From assembly GCA_907163375.1 (NCBI GenBank), contig CAJQUW010008753.1, positions 620,001-684,000 on the forward strand: a DNA stretch of 64,000 nucleotides, given 5' to 3'. Source of the DNA: Prostheceraeus crozeri. Taxonomy: Eukaryota > Platyhelminthes > Polycladida > Euryleptidae. Made by a program: the position numbers and the translations under genes. The notes below the pieces were generated by a model. That model saw only the letters and a list, made by a program, of their open reading frames with translations, was not told where the DNA came from and made no database searches. How positions within the stretch are numbered: the stretch's first letter is position 1; every line of letters starts with the position of its first letter. This document shows, piece by piece, positions 10,748-22,904 of this stretch.

Positions 10748-11222
10748 CGTGAAGAATCCCACTCACACAATTTCCGTATACTCATTTCATCCGCTATGAG
10801 AGAACATTCCCGCATTCTTGGGTCACGTTCGATAGCTTTCGACAAATAGTGAAAAACATTTTCCAGTATCCCAGGGCTACAGTCAACATTTGAAGCCCAT
10901 GCTCGAATTGTTGATGGGTGTGGTAAGTGAAGAACGGATCTGACCAGTTTGTATGCTTTGGGACTGTAATAATGTAGGGAAATGGCAAATTTGGCTACGT
11001 CATTACAGTAACGATAACCACAGGGATGTCTTTGGGAATTTTTGAATTCATCCTCAAACAATTTCAGGCTTAATCCACTAAATGATTCTTGTAGACGAGA
11101 GTCAATCAGGTCTTTTTTCTTCAATTCAGCTATGAGGCTTTTAAAAGATGTTATACTTTTCTTTTGACGTCGAATTCTTTGGTCTTTTGTTTTTATCTTG
11201 CGTCTCAATTCGGGACATGAAC
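10748..11222 (-). CDS. P-element/THAP9-like transposase, middle exon
   Basis: Reads RRKIKTKDQRIRRQKK, a basic coiled-coil, then LPHPSTIRAWASN and MRECSLIADEMSIRK, where the Asp of IADEM is the first RNase H-like acidic residue of the P/THAP9 family. The donor ACG|GTAAGT at about 10747 is a good consensus, and splices in frame to the next exon. The acceptor ATGTTTTAG lies at about 11223. Joining from the THAP exon with the most obvious donor is off by one base, so either that splice site is misplaced or there is another small break. Confidence 0.8.
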
Positions 11223-11585
11223 AGCTAAAACATAAAATATTTTGTTAAGTATTGAGTAGTTGATTATACGCGTCACTGCGAGATAATTTGTGTTGTAAAC
11301 TATTTATCAAAGTTCGCATAACTGTGTCAACATACTCGATTATTATCATAATTACTATTCATGTAACAAATTTCGAAGGGTCACATGTAATTAATAATAA
11401 TATGTACAATTCTTGTCCTACAAACTCTAATAATTTATGAAGGCAAGAAAATACCCTACTATTCAACAATTTATGAAGATACGTAAAGGACATGTAAATT
11501 CATAACGTGTACTATTCAACATAATTTATAAGGACGTGTATATTTCACTATTCTGATGAATTGAGTAAATAATTGAAAACTTACA

Positions 11586-12020
11586 TGTTGACTTGGACTG
11601 ACTGATCTTTTGATGTGATGTGAAGCTTTCGTCGAAAGAAAGTGGAGTCACAATTTCACAGATGTCCCGTTTCATGGGCGATTTACGGCGTTTAGGGCGA
11701 GAGGAACCATCCATGTAAACAGGATAACCGGGAAACAGAGAGGGAACAGCATCCTTTCTAAGCACTCGATGTTTCAAAGGTTCGACGACATCTTTCCCAT
11801 CTCTTCTGTAGATCGTATCACCAGTTTTATAATCCGAGTCTGAGAAATGGACGGAGCAAACGAAACTCAAACCTTTCTTAGGTTGAAAATTTTTTCGTCG
11901 GATCGCGATAGTCCATTGCAGTGTTCTCTCTGGATTTGACAGAGGGAAAGCATGGAAGGATAGATGAGTTCCTTTTGTTGCTCTATTCGAGCACAAAGGT
12001 ACGCAACAACTCTTTACCAT
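11586..12020 (-). CDS. THAP-domain exon of the P-like transposase
   Basis: Starts at the Met at 12020. A THAP zinc finger is complete: MVKSCCVPLCSN (C-x4-C), a Trp in LQWTIAI, FVCSVHFSDSDY (C-x2-H) and the closing DAVPSLFPGYP motif at about residues 100-110. THAP domains bind transposon ends and promoter DNA. A basic stretch (RPKRRKSPMKRD) after the domain could be a nuclear signal. A GTAAGT donor follows at about 11585. Upstream ATGs in the same frame are possible but the THAP family begins at this Met. Confidence 0.85.
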
Positions 12021-12129
12021 AATCAAAATTGACTGAGAGGCAAGAATGCACTTTGCCAATATATAAGGATAACACGTGTGATGTGCTATCAGTTCTATCT
12101 TTCTGCCACTACAATACATGCCGTTCGTG

Positions 12130-14056
12130 AGTCACCTGGCTTCATTTCAGATACACGTGGATATAGCAGACCGCGCAATCTTCCCCTTTCTATATCAATG
12201 CTTTGAAGGCTGTCTGAATAGTAGATAACGTTAGATTATCAGTCGTTTATTCTCAATCGTAGCATGAACTTATACTAGAATCAACTCAATCGTTCCTGTA
12301 AATAACATTTAAACTCGTGGAATTTCAATCACGAAGAAGGGCACATTACAAATGTTACATACTCTTATGTAACGCTATATTTCCATTTGACGGTCAAATT
12401 TTTGGAAACTATGAGAAAGGAGTTACGATACAGATGCTATCCATAAAACGTCTTATAAACCTAGCAGTGTGCGTTTCGTATTATTGTGGTTATACAGATG
12501 TTCATTAACGTATTTAATCATAAAATATGTGAAATATTCACAATTTGACATCGTGTTTGTAGGATTGGCAGCCCGGGCTTGGAATTCGATGTTTAATCAA
12601 GTCTGGCTTATTCCCGAACTTGGGTAGAAATTTAAGGAATTCGGCATATGTTTGATGAAAAGAGAAAATTCTAATCAACTATTCACTTCTCTGTATACTG
12701 TGAGTAAATAGGCTGATGCCTCATAAAAGTCATTATTGGGTCATTCATGTAAATAAATCGATAGTTGCCTATGCAATATGAGGTACGTAGGACGATGAGG
12801 ACGACATTTATCATGAAATAGAAATACACACTACCGAGTAGCGTTATCTTTATTTGATCTTCCAAAACTGATAAGCGATGACTTTCGACCTTATCATTGT
12901 TAGGAGACGAACGCATGAAACAGTAGCCTATACTATCAGTTGTGGATTTAGATTTACGTTTGTAGTGTTTATTATTTATTTGTGACTTCTCCAGACTGCG
13001 AAATTCCTTGCTCTGTCACTAACATTCTCTCAAAAAATTGATCTTTTATGGAGACATCATTCTTCCTTCAAATGGATACTACTATTAGAATGTCAAAGGC
13101 TAACATGCAATATGGCAATTTACTTCGATTTTGTCTAACATTTTAAAATGTTGTTGTGCTTGATTCACGTTTTTAAGACGTCCCCTATATTCAATCAAAT
13201 AATCACGCTTCTGTTATCGACCTATAAAAACTATTCATTTACGAAAATACTAGCTACAGCGCGCCTCATCAACTACCGTCTGTGATACTGCTTCCTTTGG
13301 CTGTTCTATAACATTGGCATATTTTCAATTAAAGTGATTTATCATAACATCATCTAAAAAGGTTAGCTTCACAATAATATGCATGTCAGGTCTATCGCCT
13401 TTTCTTCTCACAATATCGAACTTCCTTGCATCCAACATAAAAAATTTGAATCTACACTACATACATGTAACAGATACTTCATCAATTGTTGTCAAGCACA
13501 CAGTATAAAAGTTTTTACTGAATGTCTTCCCGTTTTCCTATTTCAAGCTATTAACGATTAACGTAACGTTTCGTAGTACTTGGGCCTACTCAAAAATTAG
13601 TAGTAGTGTCAGCAGTCAAGTCTTTTAGAGACTTTTAAGGATAGAAAAATACGAATTAGAATTAACCTACAGTCTTTTGAATTTTAATCTATCAGTTCTG
13701 AATTGGATATTTTCTTGTACTCTCATCAGCACATCTTTTCCCTACCTAATGTAATCATTTTATTGTTTGATTTCATAAATTGAGATTTTTAATCAGATTT
13801 TTTTTTGTGTACGGCAATCGATGAACTAGTAGAACATGGCAAAAGGAAAACCAAGGAAATTACTTATTTATTAACTTGGGAATGACACGTCTGTGGTGAA
13901 ATCTGTGATTTTGTCATCGTCAAATGTAACGGTACATCAAATTCATGACAAAATTTACATGAATGTATCCTTTTGTAAAAATAGAGGTGTTTCATTTAAA
14001 GTATTAGGTTCTACTGTAGTACGATGCAGAACATATACATACCAAAACGCACTCAC
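12130..14056. other. No supported gene
   Basis: AT-rich sequence with short chance frames only. It probably belongs to the CACTA-1 transposase intron. One or more small exons bridging 14057 and 7517 could be here but I cannot identify them. Confidence 0.5.
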
Positions 14057-14459
14057 CCTCAACACGGATATCATTGACTCAAATGCAACCACTGAAATAT
14101 CCTTTTCGATAACCAAAACGGCTAAGGCTGCACTAATAAACAGCAGGGCACTGTTGTAACGAATGGGATATGTAGATGTCATTATTTCATCACCACTGTT
14201 AGAAGACTCCATATAACAATCTTCCTCATCCTCAGATAATTCTGGACAGCCAGCTCTCGTCAATATTTGAAACATGATCATAGGGAGGAGAATAATCAAC
14301 AGTGTCCAAATCGACATCCAAAACTTTAGGATCTACTAACGGACTCACACGTCCTTAGGGAGTAGAATAGTCAACGTTGTCGAAATCGACAACTTCAGGA
14401 TCCGCCAATGAATCAGGCGACTGCTTATCAATACACTCTTCAGTTTCGTCGTCATCACT
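14057..14459 (-). pseudogene. CACTA-1 transposase, acidic N-terminal exon
   Basis: Bounded by an acceptor (TTTCTTTTTAG) at 14460 and a donor (AGG|GTGAGT) at 14056. The frame is acidic: DDDETEECIDKQSPDSLADP, then two related units ending VDFDNVDYSTP and VDLDTVDYSPP. A TAA follows the first unit, and a further frame change leads to PELSEDEEDCYMESSNSGDE and a hydrophobic ALLFISAALAVLV segment. An acidic N-terminus followed by an 'AL....A...V....' helix is also seen in the transposases at 43603 and at 51025. Phase agrees with the exon at 15516-15595. Assignment to the transposase is inference. Confidence 0.5.
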
Positions 14460-15515
14460 AAAAAGAAATATAAATTAAGTGGCTGGCAGGTTCTATATGA
14501 TTATACTTAACTATGAAAGCAGCAAAAAAGTGCAAAGTGCGAAAGTGCAAGCAGCGGTTGTGTTTAAGATGGCCCATGTCTACTTTTGTTCAGAATCAAT
14601 GAACGATATACGAATAATATGATGACAACTTCCGCGAGCTTTGATATTTTGACTCCATTCTTCGAAACTCTTTCTGAACACTTATCAATGAGCTCTACTA
14701 TTAGGTTACTCTAATATATTCTAGTTAAGTCGTTCATTAGTTGCGGTGACAGGCCAAATCATTTTTGTGAGAATTAATCCACAAATAAACAATATTTTTT
14801 TCTTAAGACGCCAATGTTTATTTACTGCCTAGTATGTACGATGTAGGGCTACATAATAGTAACTGCCGCTTCATGTCTATAACAATTGTGATGTAAATTG
14901 AAAATAAACGGTTTTAAAAAGTAAGGGATGAGAATATGATCAATTACAGTAAGTATCTAATATATCTTGCTGTCACTATACAGTACAAGACAACAGCAAA
15001 GATATTTTTCAGAAGCACACACAGAGCTAACGCTCTCACACGCTATCATGTGAAGTACAACGAAGTCGCACAGTAACTCGTGGGTCCAATTCACACATTG
15101 CCAGCGTTGACTAATTTACAGTTAGATTGAATAGCAATAGACGCTGAGGAGGAATTGAACCCACGCAGATTCGGCAATCGTGTGCCAAAATCGTTATATA
15201 GTGAAGATATAACAATTCCTTCCAAGCAAACCAACAACAGCGACGAATGAATCTAATTCAGTGGTTTCCACACTCGTTCGGGTCATATTTGAAAAACACG
15301 AGGAAGGCTTCCAATATTAATCGGAAAAAAATTTAGAAGCAGTATAAAATTGAATAATCAAAAATGTAGCTTTCTTCAATTGCTTTAAATAACAAATTCA
15401 AGGTACGTTCTTGTAAGCTACATTTATGTTATCCCGAGTAACCCGTATCTTTAGTATGGCTAAGAGCTGTGCCAAGAGTGAAATTTCTGTAAAAATCATG
15501 TTGATACGTACTTAC
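14460..15515. other. Intron-like sequence without a supported gene
   Basis: Lies between two phase-compatible exons of CACTA-1 and contains no long frame. Confidence 0.5.
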
Positions 15516-15595
15516 AAAACTGAATCACCATTTTCCGATAATTCATCTGGATTCATGTCACGCAGGACAGAAAGATATTCTCTCGAGTAAGTCAT
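15516..15595 (-). CDS. CACTA-1 transposase, first coding exon
   Basis: Begins at the Met at 15595 just after an acceptor (GTTTTTCAG) and ends at a GTAAGT donor. It encodes MTYSREYLSVLRDMNPDELS plus an acidic tail; the two leftover bases complete a codon with the acceptor at 14459 and keep the acidic frame open. Found by splice phase rather than by homology. Confidence 0.45.
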
Positions 15596-15599
15596 CCTG

Positions 15600-16183
15600 A
15601 AAAACAAGTGCACATGTACATGTACAGTTATGTGAACTTGCTTTAAGCGTTGTAGCAGCGCGGCTACCTGGAAGAATGTGCGCAGACGCTCTCATTAACT
15701 TCAACTTTTTCGTTTCTAGTTTTATTTCATCACCCGAGGAATCACCACTATCATCAGGAAGATGTTGTGTATCATCCATATTATTATTATGAACGTATGG
15801 CATTGCAGGCCTACCCACATCTTCGTTTGAAGTAGCTTTCGTTGCAGTACACTTTGACAGACTTTCCATTATCATGTCCGTGTCATAGCCTTTATCTGCG
15901 CAATCTTCCAGCGTTGGCTGAAGCAGTTCCATTTCTTCAAATGTACCCCTATCCAAAATTATTCCAGACACATATTTTCCATTATCTTTGACTTTCATGA
16001 TACTCCCTCTCTTAATTTCTGCTTTTTCTGTTTCGTTATATGCGGAGAACTGAGCATTATTAATATACAGTGTCTCTGAATAGGTGTTTGTCTTAGTGTA
16101 CCACAATCGCATGAAATAATGTAGCTACTTTTTGCTTGAAATTTCTTTTCAAGTTTTCTTTTCCGCTGCGGGCGAGCATCCAT
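15600..16183 (-). pseudogene. CACTA-1 accessory gene exon(s), unrecognised family
   Basis: Starts at MDARPQRKRKLEKKF immediately after a TTATTTCAG acceptor. The frame changes by about residue 25 to one reading AEIKRGSIMKVKDNGKYVSG, then acidic and Lys-rich stretches. A likely donor (TTCCAG|GTAGCC) lies near 15669. The order (basic start, a 'G-(S/A)-hydrophobic' block that looks like a small beta domain, acidic linker, KKLKLM basic patch) parallels the accessory gene of the second CACTA unit at 38443-42240, and both lie directly upstream of their transposase on the same strand. BEN-domain proteins have a similar layout, but I cannot establish that here. Confidence 0.4.
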
Positions 16184-16189
16184 CTGAAA

Positions 16190-18422
16190 TAAGGTTATTA
16201 CAAATTAATTCAATTTAATCTTATCAAATTATCATGTGCAGATAATGTACAACATAATCGAAGCATGTCACACAGCATGGCCTACCGGTACCAAGATACA
16301 GTACTTAGTAAGCCTATACACAAAGGTTGTACACAAATGATAGTTATGTTGAAGGCGCTATGTTCGTTATGAAGTTATGCAGCCGTTATGTTGAAGGCGT
16401 TATAATGAAAATCCCAGTTAGGATAATTTGGAGTAGCGTCAAACAAATTTGAGAATTTTTGGCAAATCAACTCTTAACTTATATTAGGCTACATATGTAT
16501 TTATGATTTAAAGAAAACAATACGATCAATGAAGAAATGTAATAAATTTCAGAACGATATTCCATTCAACAAATCGTGCAAAAATAATGCATTGCTGCCT
16601 AATTACAACGATATACATAATAATATGTACGTAAACGCTGGCCGCAAATTATTGTTTTTACACGTGAGGAGTCAAGAGAAATACAGGCAAAATTGTCATT
16701 ACGAATAGTTTTGTTATGAGCATTGTTTGTGTTTATCGAAAAATCTGTAACCGTTGTTGGTAAATCTTTGGTCCATGATCGGAATGCACTCACTATGCAT
16801 AGGCTAATATGGTCAGAGCACCTGTCCTTAATGCTCCTAAAACTATTACGAACAGTTTGTTTTAATATGAGATGGCACCCAACTGTGATTACTGATTACT
16901 TAGGTTTATTTTCAAAAGAAAATTAAAAAAAAATTCGAAAAAAAACAAAGAAATTTCGTCAATATATATAGGCCCTATATATTAGGGTGTTTCAATCATC
17001 ATCGATGTTTGAGAAATCTATCAGCACGGGTTTGCCGTAGCACCTTTTCATAAAAAAATGCTTCGTGAAAAATTTCAGCTCAATCGGAGCATGTTTAGAG
17101 GTCGCACACTTTTGACGTTTTTTGAGATGAATACACGTTTAGAGAATACATACATACACCCAAGCGAATATGTATCTAAAAGAAAGCAGCTATTTCGGAA
17201 GGCATTGTCGAAAGACATTTTTTCATTCAATTCATCCGCTTCCTCAGAATCATCTGCATCGCTTGACTTACGAGGCTGCTGCATGAGAAATCTAGCTATC
17301 GAAGAACCATCATGGGAAACCTTTTGGAAACACTATGGCGACGGCTCTGACAAAAACTTGGAGTAAGCCCGAGAGAATAGACCTATTTTTTGATCTCAAC
17401 CACCTGATAGATATGAAACTAAATTGAACTGGGAATGGCCATTTGCAGTGTAGATGACGAAAATAAAGACAAACAAAATAATAATTGATCAGCTTATGTT
17501 TTCATTTTTCCAGAGGCATTTTTCGTTCAACCCCTTACTCTATGATGAAGTGTAAGTGTGAGTGTAGCAATATAAGTCTAAATTTTCAGTACAGTGGCAA
17601 GTGTTGATATTTTACTATAATACGTGCAGGGTAAAAAAATAAACACTAAACTATAATTTTGACAGTTGAAATTTAACGCTGATTCAACTCCATACATTCC
17701 ATCAATTACACGTAATTAGATGACTGTAAATACCTTTAATCATAGCTTTAATGACTATATTTTTGATATATTTTGAACAATGCTTTAAAAATTGCTAAGT
17801 TTCAACGAAATTATGTAGATTTACACTTTAAATCCAGTTAACTCCGAACTTAAGTGTTATCACCTACAACCCATTCACTATCTCTTTAAAGTTATGGTCG
17901 ACTATATCATGTTCACTATACTGTGATATATTTTATTATTATTTATTGGTCTAAAGCTGAATTTTAATTTTTATTATATTAATGTTAAAATCAAAAAAGT
18001 AAGTATCTCTTAATTGCTGATCGTTTAATATAGATTGTATGTAAAGCTCAAGAAGATATGATAAAGTTGAAGTCAATGGCTTCTAAAATTAATTTTACCA
18101 GCAATTACGCTATTGCTGTAACATGACAGTTATTGTAGTCATGAGATACAACATTTTATAAAATTGTTATTTTTCAATGTCAGCTAAACGATATGATGAT
18201 GAACCAAGAACTATGAAACGTTTTTCATTCTGTTGAAAATAAAACGAATCGATGAATCTTTGCATCACGACTTTTTCGTTCTGTCTTCATAACTATTTAA
18301 TATCCTAGAATGAATGCATTAAAACATGTACAAATATTAACACCTTATCGGAATGTCAATGAAGTCAGGGAAATATATCAAGTTCAATCAGAAATTTTGA
18401 ATCTATAGACTTTACCAGCTGC
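16190..18422. other. No supported gene
   Basis: AT-rich sequence inside CACTA-1, upstream of its genes. A 102-codon plus-strand frame at 17058-17366 ends in a Ser-rich stretch but has no motif I know. Confidence 0.5.
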
Positions 18423-21400
18423 TTAACCATATTTTGATCCAGAGGACAAAAGTGTTCTCTTCATTATTCTGACAAAAAATGTCAGAACAGCTGTTGTTTA
18501 CATCATTTGAAATACTTATAACAAACGTTATTGGCACGCTTATGAAAGCTGCAGACACTTGGCGATAAACTCGTCGCTTGTAATCTTAGTCAGTGTCATA
18601 GATATCTTGTGCTGCCACACAATTCGCGTTGCCACTGACTACGTTCGCTCGTTATCACCGACAAAACACTTACAAAGATGAGAGACTTTACTTTTATCGA
18701 CAGAAGTGATGTCTCGTCTTGCGAAACAAGCTGCGCTAAGGTTGCTACGTGATGCAGAGAGTGATGATTCGACTGAAAGTGCTCTGCTACAACATGAATC
18801 TGATATCGACGATGAGCACCATGATGCCCCAGAACTGCACGACAACGCCGACGATGCCTATGCCGTGAATAGTGACAGCGAATCTAGTTCATCAGATGAT
18901 GATGATGAAGAAATTACTGATAACATGGCTGATGATTCGGTTGATGATGGTGTCCTTCGTGGGAGAGACGGAACTGAGTGGTGTGTTATCAATGAAGAGA
19001 CCGCCGTACCTGGGCGAGCAATGGCCGCTAATGTGTTGAGACCTGCCCCTGGATTGACTTCATATACTCATCAGCGTATCCGAGATGAACCTGAGGTGGA
19101 TTCCTTTCTTATATTTTTGAGTAACGGTAGGTTTTCTACAGCAGAACTCAGATGAAACGATATCTTGGTTATAGTGAATGGCTGCATAATCCCTGTTTGT
19201 TGCTTTTGTATTCTGTCAACCTCGGATATAACGAAACTTCTGTTATAACGAACAATTCCTCACATGCCAGTCAACCTCGTTATAAACGAGGTCTACTGTA
19301 TTTGTTATATGACATTTTTCGATATAATAGCTTATGTAAAATAGGCCCGTTAATTGCAGTCAAAAGTATGTTGTATATTATGTTATTGTATAAAACAATA
19401 TGGATGTAGGCCTTCTTTGATTGTTTTCATATGCGCACTGAATGTGCTACTTTCATACTTAGTAGTATATCGTAGCTCTTTAGGCCTATCTATCATGTGA
19501 GGAATTATGACCGAAGGAATATAAGGTTCCATAAAAATGTCCTTACGAACAAATTCTCATATGCACAACATTTAGCCCTATATAGGGCCTATGTAGGCCT
19601 TTACAGTGTATTTGCTGTGCATGTAGCCTACACGAGATTCAATCGTGAATTTCATTGTTGTAAGCCTATAAAGATTGTGAATTGAGTCACTCTACATCTG
19701 AAAATTCTGTATAATATAGCCTGTAAGGCATAAGAGGTACTTATGAGAAGAAAATCATATGCAAAATTTAATGTGCATGCACCGCATAAGTTGCGTTTAT
19801 GGACGGCACGCCACTGGTACGGTATTATCACTATTATTTATTTTTGCAAAATTCCTTTTTGTCACAGCGAGATGGAATTTCATAGTGTGTACACATAAAC
19901 ATGTACGTGTAGGCTACAGTATATATATATACAGTACATGTATGCTGCATTTCTCCTTTTCAGAAATGATCAATACAATTGTCCTCGAGAGTAATCGATA
20001 GGGCAGAAAGGTCTGTGGGGAGGATTTCAAGGCAGTTGATCACATAGAAATGAAGGGTTTCATTGGTTTACTAGTCCTGCGAGGAGTTTATCGAGCGTCT
20101 GGAGAGAGCGTAGATGAGCTATGGTCCCCTGCGCATGGTCGTACAATATTTTCAAAGACGATGAGTCTGAAGCGATTCAAGTTTATTCGAAGAATCATCA
20201 GATTCGACAATGTCGATACTCGACAAGGCCGCCTTGCTAGAGACAAGCTTGCTGCAGTGCGCCTTCTGCTGGATGGCTTCGTTGATCACAGCCAGAGCGC
20301 ATATGTTCCTGGTGCCTCAGTCACAGTTGACGAGCAGCTATATCCTTACCGAGGACGCTGCCGATATCGGCAGTATATGCTATCCAAGCCAGCAAAGTAT
20401 GGTTTGAAATTTTGACTCGCATGTGACTCAGAGAACTATTATTGCAGCAATGTTCAGTTCTATTGTGGCAGAGAAGAACAGCGGGAAGGACCACTCGGCG
20501 AGCATGTTGTTCTCACCCTAACAGATTTTCTAAAGGATAGCGGGAGAAATGTATCGTGTGACAACTTCTTTACATCGGTGTCCCTTGCCAAGAAATTGCT
20601 TGCTAAGAAAATGACGATCGTTGGAACCATGAGAGCAAACAGGCGCGAGCTTCCACAACACTTAGAGAGTCGTAAGGACCGATAACTCAACTCAACAATA
20701 CAAGCTAGAAACTGGGACAGTAATTGCACGACACTTCTCGTCTCTTACATGGCGAAAAGGAATAAAGCAGTGAACATCCTTTCAACACTTCACAGGAAAG
20801 CAAGCGTTGACTCTTCCACTGAAAGAAAGAAACCCGATGTAGATTTGTACTACAATCAAACCAAGGGTGGTGTCGATGCGGCATATGAACGTATTGGGAC
20901 ATATTCTGTCAAATTCAAATGTCGACGTTGGCACGTTGTCTTCTTCTGCAACATTTTGGAGTTGTGTGCTCTCAATGCGTTTGTTGTCCATTCTCTTTAC
21001 GATCCTCAATGGAATTCTGGTAAGCTGCACCGTCGATGTCTTTTTCTCTTGGAATTGGGAAATGCTCTCGTTCGTCCTAGTATCATGAGGAAGAACCCAA
21101 ATCCCATGATCGAGCTGAGGCCTCAGCAGTCAGGCTCTGCTCGACAAGCAAAGAAGAGAGGTCTGTGCGCTCTATGTGAGGTTGATCGCAAAAAGTGCGC
21201 CATGCGGTGTACATCTTGCGAGAATTTCGTGTGCAAAGACCATTCATCATTAGTCTGTCACGCGTGTGTTCATTGACCAGAGATGTATCTACTATTGATT
21301 TTCAGTAGCCTAGCTTACCGTAGAATCAATTTTACATGTACATTTGCATTGTCTTCTGTATGCTGCTACAGACCTTTCATAAAGTATAATGAGAGTGCTT

Positions 21401-21582
21401 TTCATCCCCATTTGTCGTTTTCTTGAGAAAAATTACTCTCTTAGTTTTGGATTGACTTTATCCTACCATAGAACTCGGTATTTGACAAAAATCTTAGTCA
21501 GATTTCAGATTTTTTTGTAATGGACAAAAGTGTCCTCCAGGATCAAAATCGGTTGTATTTTTAGCGATCACATGCGGGTTAA
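18423..21582 (+). mobile_element. piggyBac element with TTAA at both ends
   Basis: TTAA at 18423-18426 precedes CCATATTTTGATCC, and TTAA at 21579-21582 follows ...TGATCGCTA-type sequence whose reverse complement starts CCCGCATGTG. Both ends share the inverted core ATTTTGATCC and the string GGACA(A/C). Length is about 3.16 kb. TTAA duplication and CC(C) termini are diagnostic of piggyBac. It is nested just inside the right end of CACTA-1. Confidence 0.85.
18709..21276 (+). pseudogene. piggyBac transposase (two exons, multiple stops)
   Basis: Exon 1 (18709-19126) is acidic and ends at a GTAGGT donor; exon 2 starts at 19964 after CCTTTTCAG and joins in frame (LSN|EMINTIV). The DDD catalytic residues are visible: Asp in VTVDEQLYPYRGR, Asp in VSCDNFFTSV and Asp in TKGGVDAAYERIG. 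The protein ends with the Cys-rich zinc finger typical of the family (CALCEVDRKKC...CTSC...CKDH...CHAC). Breaks: TAG at 19999-20001, TGA at 20413-20415, and a frame change near 20680-20745. Without them the length would be near the usual 550-600 aa. The intron (19127-19963) is long for piggyBac and contains short 'ACCTCG..TATAACGA' palindromes that may be remnants of a Tc1/pogo-type miniature element. Confidence 0.9.
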
Positions 21583-21703
21583 AAGTTGCAATTTAATGGA
21601 CATGCAAATTGCAACTTCTTCTACGCTTCAATAATTAATTGTAACTTTCACATTTTCTTCAATTAATTGCAATTTCCGCCGCAACTTGGACGACCAGTGT
21701 AAC
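21583..21703 (-). repeat. CACTA-1 right terminus and subterminal repeats
   Basis: TTGCAA/AATTGCAA units in both orientations followed by TTGGACGACCAGTGTAAC, the inverted match of the left end at 4494. It begins immediately after the piggyBac TTAA. Confidence 0.75.
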
Positions 21704-22900
21704 AGGGTGTCTCTAACTAAATAAAGTGCCCGGTGAAAAAAAATCGTCGGCGATTACTCGGCAAATAGTCGGGCAGTGTCGGCTGTCAACCGTGTCGGTG
21801 CACCGAGTGAATGCCGACACAGGTGTTGTCAGTACCCATCGGTTAAGTGTCGGCATGTTCTCCCTATATGCCGACAGCAACTCGGATTGGACAATTATTA
21901 GCAAATCTCGTCCACTTCAGATTCGTGTGATCTATATAACTTAAACACTGCTGTGATTTACAACAGAGGACTCCTGCTGCGCTCGAGGAGCATAGTCAGC
22001 ACATTCTGCTTCTTTGCAAGTGGCACAGATGAAAGACAAAATGGCAACCTCTTGCAAAAAGGATTACAGAATTCCTCATACCAGATATCAGGACCAGATT
22101 TCCGGCAGCATGTGGTAAGTTAAGATATCAATACATGTCTACATATAGCGGCAGCTATGGGTCAACAGTTCTGTCTCCGTTACTTGTATTTTCTTCTTGA
22201 GTGATTCAAAATGTAGATAGAATTACATGAAAATTCACAGAACATCCTGACAAGAAGAAAAACGCATGTTAATGTATTGTGTGTATGCAATCCTACAGCC
22301 TGATTTTAATCGGTGCATTAATCTGTTGCACATTCTTTACTGCAGCACAGAAAATGTTGCTAGTACTCAAACGCTATGAGAAAGCAAACGAAAGAAAAAA
22401 TTCTTTTGAAAGTTGAAAACCCTGCTGAGAACACATTGTTGCGCTGTTTTAAGTAGCCATTCATCTGTCTATTTTCGCTATCTCCGAACGACCGTGAATT
22501 AGGGTAATTCCTTTTGAAAGGGCTTCTTACAACCTTCTATTTCCAGCCATTGTGAGATATCAAGAGCACGAATAGATTTTCACGAATAGTCTACACTCTA
22601 TACAGACTCAGGACTGATAGATTTCATTGTTCGATAGCGCAAAGCGCAATTCATTGGCAATTCATTGAGCTGCTGTTCACGGGAAGTTTCATACGAAACA
22701 GCACAACCATGTGTGCACACGCAGTCATTATTCTGCCTTTGTCCTTCGTCCTCACAGTGATCTGCCGAATCTGCATGCAAATATGTGAGGCAAGCGTCAT
22801 CTGATTGATCGATGCGTTGCTATAGCATCAAGTTGGTTAGCTTGTCTCAAAACATATTATGCGTGCGCCTAACTGGGAAAGCAGCGCGCCCTGCAGATCA
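21704..22900. other. No supported gene
   Basis: Contains a GC-richer patch at 21745-21890 with several inverted GTCGGCA/TGCCGAC units that could be the end of a small inverted-repeat element. Otherwise only short frames. Confidence 0.5.
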
Positions 22901-22904
22901 GTCT

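Larger units (their letters stand above)
8775..12020 (-). mobile_element. Nested P-element/THAP9-like transposon (coding part)
   Basis: Three minus-strand blocks in order (THAP exon, coiled-coil exon, RNase H-like catalytic exon) form a P-type transposase. The block lies between two exons of the CACTA-1 transposase, so it sits inside an intron of that gene. I could not find convincing terminal repeats, so the element's true limits are unknown. Confidence 0.7.
4494..21703. mobile_element. CACTA/EnSpm-like composite unit with nested transposons (CACTA-1)
   Basis: GTTACACTGGTCGTCCAA at 4494 recurs as its reverse complement ending at 21703. Both ends carry dense subterminal TTGCAA/TTGCAATT repeats (4520-4680 and 21583-21680). 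A CACTA transposase and an accessory gene lie inside on the minus strand. The core CACTGG...CCAGTG is the terminus expected of an EnSpm-type element. Three readings of the target duplication fit: AGG outside GTTACACTGG (4491-4493 and 21704-21706), TA outside CACTGG, or TAACAGGG (4487-4494 and 21700-21707). A P-like transposon and a piggyBac are nested inside. Confidence 0.65.

Noticed and set aside
17058..17366. 102-codon plus-strand frame with Ser-rich end
   Set aside because: No family resemblance and an open antisense frame over the same bases; not supportable.
21745..21890. GTCGGCA inverted words as a defined transposon
   Set aside because: No clear termini or target duplication could be identified.
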